NCBI RefSeq assembly: GCF_022009635.1
Contig: NZ_CP091716.1
Location: 3,797,001 to 3,861,000, forward strand
Reading direction: 5' to 3'
Origin: Variovorax paradoxus
Lineage (GTDB): Bacteria > Pseudomonadota > Gammaproteobacteria > Burkholderiales > Burkholderiaceae_C
DNA length: 64,000 nt
Made by a program: the position numbers and the translations under genes. Each line of letters opens with the position of its first letter. Position 1 is the stretch's first letter. Shown one piece after another: positions 61,507-64,000 of this stretch. Below the pieces are notes generated by a model. The model was not told where the DNA came from. It saw only the letters and a list, made by a program, of their open reading frames with translations, and made no database searches.

Positions 61507-62763
61507 ATGACCACGCAAGCCGTGTTCCCCGTCGAACTGAAATGGGAGAGCGAGCAGACCGGCCGCATTCCCTTCATGGCCTACACCGACGAGGCCTTGC
61601 ACAAGAAGGAGCTGCAGCGCTTCTTCTACGAGAAGCACTGGTGCTACGTCGGCCTGGAGGCCGAGATTCCGAACCCGGGCGACTTCAAGCGCACCGCCAT
61701 CGGCGAGCGCTCGGTCATCATGTCGCGCGACGAGGCGGGCGAGATCCATGTGTTCGAGAACGTCTGCGCGCACCGCGGCATGCAGTTCTGCCGCGAGCGC
61801 CACGGCAACAAGAAGGAGTTCGTCTGCCCCTACCACCAGTGGAACTACACGCTCAAGGGCGACCTGCAGGGCGTGCCGTTCCGGCGCGGCGTGAAGCAGG
61901 ACGGCAAGGTCAACGGCGGCATGCCGTCCGACTTCAAGACCGAGGAGAACGGCCTCACCAAGCTCAAGGTGGCCTCGCGCGGCGGCGTGGTGTTCGCTTC
62001 GTTCGATCATGAGATCGAGTCGTTCGAGGACTTTCTCGGGCCCGACATCCTTCATTATTTCGACCGCCTGTTCGACGGCCGCAAGCTCAAGATCCTCGGC
62101 TACAACCGCCAGCGCATTCCGGGCAACTGGAAGCTGATGCAGGAGAACATCAAGGACCCGTACCACCCGGGCCTGTTGCACACCTGGTTCGTGACCTTCG
62201 GCCTCTGGCGCGCCGACAACAAATCGGAGCTCAAGATGGACCCGCGCGGCCGCCATGCCGCGATGATTTCCACCCGCGGCAGCGCCGGCAAGGCCGCGCA
62301 GGTGACGCAGGTGTCGAGCTTCAAGGAGAGCATGCAGCTCAAGGACCCGCGCTTCCTCGACATCGTGCCCGAGCCCTGGTGGGGCGGCCCGACCGCGGTG
62401 ATGATGACGCTGTTCCCGAGCCTGATCCTGCAGCAGCAGGTCAACAGCGTGTCGACGCGGCACATCCAGCCCGTGGGCCACGACGCCTTCGATTTCGTGT
62501 GGACGCACTTCGGCTTCGAAGACGACACCGAGGAAATGACCCAGCGCCGACTGCGCCAGGCCAACCTGTTCGGGCCCGCCGGGTTCGTCTCGGCTGACGA
62601 CGGCGAGGTCATCGAGTTCTCGCAGGAAGGCTTCGAGCAGAAGCCCTATCACCGCACGCTCGCCGAGCTCGGCGGCAAGGAGGTCGCGAACACCGACCAC
62701 ATGGTGACAGAGACCCTGATTCGCGGCATGTACCGCTACTGGCGCGAGGTGATGGAGGCATGA
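61507..62763 (+). CDS. nagG: Rieske ring-hydroxylating oxygenase large subunit (salicylate 5-hydroxylase-like)
   Basis: Oxygenase alpha subunit of 418 residues. The Rieske cluster ligands are Cys87-x-His89 and Cys107-xx-His110 ([15 protein letters not shown]). The mononuclear iron region has Asp217, His220 and His225 ([12 protein letters not shown]). Much of it matches my memory of NagG of Ralstonia U2 ([43 protein letters not shown]), which hydroxylates salicylate to gentisate. The ATG has AAAGGAG upstream. It overlaps the small-subunit gene (ATGA). Substrate specificity (salicylate, anthranilate or another ortho-substituted benzoate) cannot be proved from sequence. Confidence 0.9.
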   Translation: MTTQAVFPVELKWESEQTGRIPFMAYTDEALHKKELQRFFYEKHWCYVGLEAEIPNPGDFKRTAIGERSVIMSRDEAGEIHVFENVCAHRGMQFCRERHGNKKEFVCPYHQWNYTLKGDLQGVPFRRGVKQDGKVNGGMPSDFKTEENGLTKLKVASRGGVVFASFDHEIESFEDFLGPDILHYFDRLFDGRKLKILGYNRQRIPGNWKLMQENIKDPYHPGLLHTWFVTFGLWRADNKSELKMDPRGRHAAMISTRGSAGKAAQVTQVSSFKESMQLKDPRFLDIVPEPWWGGPTAVMMTLFPSLILQQQVNSVSTRHIQPVGHDAFDFVWTHFGFEDDTEEMTQRRLRQANLFGPAGFVSADDGEVIEFSQEGFEQKPYHRTLAELGGKEVANTDHMVTETLIRGMYRYWREVMEA

Positions 62764-63242
62764 TGAAGCTCGACGCCGTCACTTATCTCGATCTCTCGCG
62801 GCTTTACGCCGCCTATGCGCACGCCGTCGATTCCGGCCAGTGGGACCTGTGGCCCGGCTTCTTCATCGAGCAGTGCAGCTACCGCCTGCAGCCGCGCGAG
62901 AACCACGAGCGCGGCCTGCCGCTGGCCACGCTTTCTTTCGAGAGCCGGGGCATGCTCGAAGACCGGGTCTACGGCATCCGGGAGACGCTGTTCCACGACC
63001 CGTATTACCAGCGCCACGTGGTCGGCCTGCCGCTGGTGCACGCGGTCGATGCCGACGGCACGATCCACAGCGAGGCCAACTACGCGGTGTTCCGCACCAA
63101 GCTCGACCAGCCCTCGACCGTGTTCAACGTGGGGCGCTACATCGACACCGTGGTGCCCACGCCCGAAGGCCTGAAGTTCGCGTCGCGCCTGTGCGTGTTC
63201 GACAGCGAGATGATCCCGAATTCCATCATTTACCCGATCTGA
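62760..63242 (+). CDS. nagH: Ring-hydroxylating oxygenase small subunit (NagH-like)
   Basis: A 160-residue beta subunit with the NTF2-like cone fold, structural partner of NagG in an alpha3beta3 enzyme. Typical phrases are [64 protein letters not shown] and [18 protein letters not shown], which recall NagH. The start codon ATGATG at 62760 overlaps the large-subunit stop; ATG 62763 is equally usable. The gene is followed, after 14 bases, by the PchB/chorismate mutase-like gene. Confidence 0.9.
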   Translation: MMKLDAVTYLDLSRLYAAYAHAVDSGQWDLWPGFFIEQCSYRLQPRENHERGLPLATLSFESRGMLEDRVYGIRETLFHDPYYQRHVVGLPLVHAVDADGTIHSEANYAVFRTKLDQPSTVFNVGRYIDTVVPTPEGLKFASRLCVFDSEMIPNSIIYPI

Positions 63243-63256
63243 AACCAGAGTCAGCC

Positions 63257-63625
63257 ATGCAGCAAAAAGAACCAGAGACACACGGCGCGCCGCTGCGCCG
63301 CTTCACCGACCCGGCCTATGTGCCGCTGTGCGCCAACCTCGCCGAGGTGCGCGAGAACATCGACCGGCTCGACCGCCAGATCGTCGCGCTGCTGGCCGAG
63401 CGCGGCCGCTACGTGAAAGATGCCGCGCGCTTCAAGCGCGACGCCTTCCAGGTCTCGGCGCCGCAGCGCCAGCAAGAGGTGATCGACAAAGTGAAAGCGC
63501 TGGCCGAAGAGAAGGGCGCTTATCCGGAGGTGGTCGAGGCCGCCTACCGCGCGCTCATCGCGGGCTTCATCGCGCGCGAGCAGCAGGACCACCTGGGCAT
63601 GGCCGCGGTGGAGGCCAAGGCATGA
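63257..63625 (+). CDS. Chorismate mutase/isochorismate-pyruvate lyase (PchB)-like protein
   Basis: A 122-residue AroQ-fold protein. By eye its core (27-112, NLAEVRENIDRLDRQIVALLAERGRYVKDAARFK...) aligns with PchB of Pseudomonas without gaps. Arg32, Arg49 and Lys60 are in the positions of the PchB active-site Arg14, Arg31 and Lys42; PchB Gln90 is Glu108 here. It is preceded by a Gln/Glu/Pro-rich N-terminal extension. There is no isochorismate synthase gene in view. It is cotranscribed with the hydroxylase and overlaps the next gene (ATGA). It may supply or process salicylate, or act as a chorismate mutase. Confidence 0.82.
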   Translation: MQQKEPETHGAPLRRFTDPAYVPLCANLAEVRENIDRLDRQIVALLAERGRYVKDAARFKRDAFQVSAPQRQQEVIDKVKALAEEKGAYPEVVEAAYRALIAGFIAREQQDHLGMAAVEAKA

Positions 63626-64000
63626 GGTTCGCTCGACTCGGCATCGCCTTCACGGCACTGGCAATGGCCGCGGCCGCCCACGCACAGGGCTGGCCCCAGC
63701 GCCCGATCCGCATCGTGGTGCCGTTCGCGGCCGGCGCGTCGCCCGACATCCTTGCGCGCATCGTCAACGACAAACTCGCCGCGCGTCTCGGCCAGCCGCT
63801 GATCGTCGAGAACAAGCCCGGCGCGGGCGGCAACACCGGCACCGACCAGGCTTCCAAGGCGCAGCCCGATGGCTACACCTTCCTGCTGTCGGTGAACGCG
63901 CCGCTGGTCTACAACACTGTCCTCTACAAGAACCTGCCGTACGACCCGTTCAAGGACCTGGTGCCGGTGTCGCTCGCCGCCACCACGCCCAACGTGTGCG
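63622..64000 (+). CDS. Bug/TctC-type solute-binding protein, cut by window edge
   Basis: The first 126 codons are visible. The signal peptide MRFARLGIAFTALAMAAAAHAQ is followed by GWPQRPIRIVVPFAAGASPDILARIVNDKLAARLGQPLIVENKPGAGGNTGTDQASKAQPDGYTFLLS, broken into the usual Bug-family segments (PFAAG-PD, ENKPGAGGN-G). These periplasmic proteins bind carboxylic or aromatic acids and feed tripartite tricarboxylate or other transporters. The ATG overlaps the stop of the PchB-like gene, so it is in the hydroxylase operon and probably recognises the substrate or a related acid. The remaining C-terminus lies beyond position 64000. Confidence 0.9.
   Translation, partial: MRFARLGIAFTALAMAAAAHAQGWPQRPIRIVVPFAAGASPDILARIVNDKLAARLGQPLIVENKPGAGGNTGTDQASKAQPDGYTFLLSVNAPLVYNTVLYKNLPYDPFKDLVPVSLAATTPNVC

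Overview
The window is GC-rich, gene-dense chromosomal DNA from a betaproteobacterium. The best guess is Burkholderiales, family Comamonadaceae, close to Variovorax. That is inferred from the protein sequences, the codon bias and the gene order (dapC-dapD-pilU-dapE, rimP-nusA-infB-rbfA-truB-typA, smpB next to ratA-rnfH), and no database search was run. I see no prophage, insertion sequence, CRISPR array, rRNA or integrase. There is one tRNA, tRNA-Ser(GGA).

Layout. 1-4475 (minus): lysine/diaminopimelate genes dapC, dapD and dapE (dapE is cut by the left edge) with a PilU-type motor ATPase between dapD and dapE. 4507-6507: a LysR regulator divergent from a zinc-free MDR oxidoreductase. 6530-11687 (minus): a DUF3829 lipoprotein, a LysE-family exporter, argA, and a soluble AAA+ protein fused to an FtsH-type (M41) peptidase domain with a long hairpin-rich leader. 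12046-15903: hrpA. 16266-21053 (minus): an aminotransferase, a cysB-like regulator, a CbiX-type chelatase, lptG and lptF, with 4-base start/stop overlaps. 21075-24765 (plus): pepA, holC, a small unknown gene and a lipoprotein-type LivK. 24838-27388 (minus): an orphan response regulator, a coiled-coil protein, tRNA-Ser, an SPFH protein and NfeD. 27595-31634: a basic amino acid decarboxylase, an exported ATP-dependent DNA ligase and fabI. 31672-38595: the yejABEF peptide transporter and an MFS protein. 38631-47155: the rimP-nusA-infB-rbfA-truB-typA expression operon behind a promoter and terminator-like leader. 47278-51120 (minus): an unknown membrane-anchored protein and an ECF sigma/anti-sigma pair flanked by two COG4315-type secreted proteins. 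51220-53094: smpB, ratA, rnfH and a DUF4124 protein. 53223-57077: guaB and guaA separated by a Phd/VapC-type toxin-antitoxin pair. 57355-59431: a nitroreductase, an outer-membrane barrel and a 2'-5' RNA ligase-like protein. 59453-64000: a NahR/NagR-like regulator divergent from a salicylate 5-hydroxylase-like Rieske system, followed by a chorismate mutase/PchB-like gene and a Bug-type solute-binding protein cut by the right edge.

Most of the window is housekeeping. The parts most worth following up are the soluble AAA+-M41 fusion with its structured leader, the aromatic hydroxylase operon carrying a PchB/chorismate mutase-like gene, the toxin-antitoxin pair between guaB and guaA, the attenuator-like leader of the nusA operon, and the repeat-containing unknown protein at 47278-48780.
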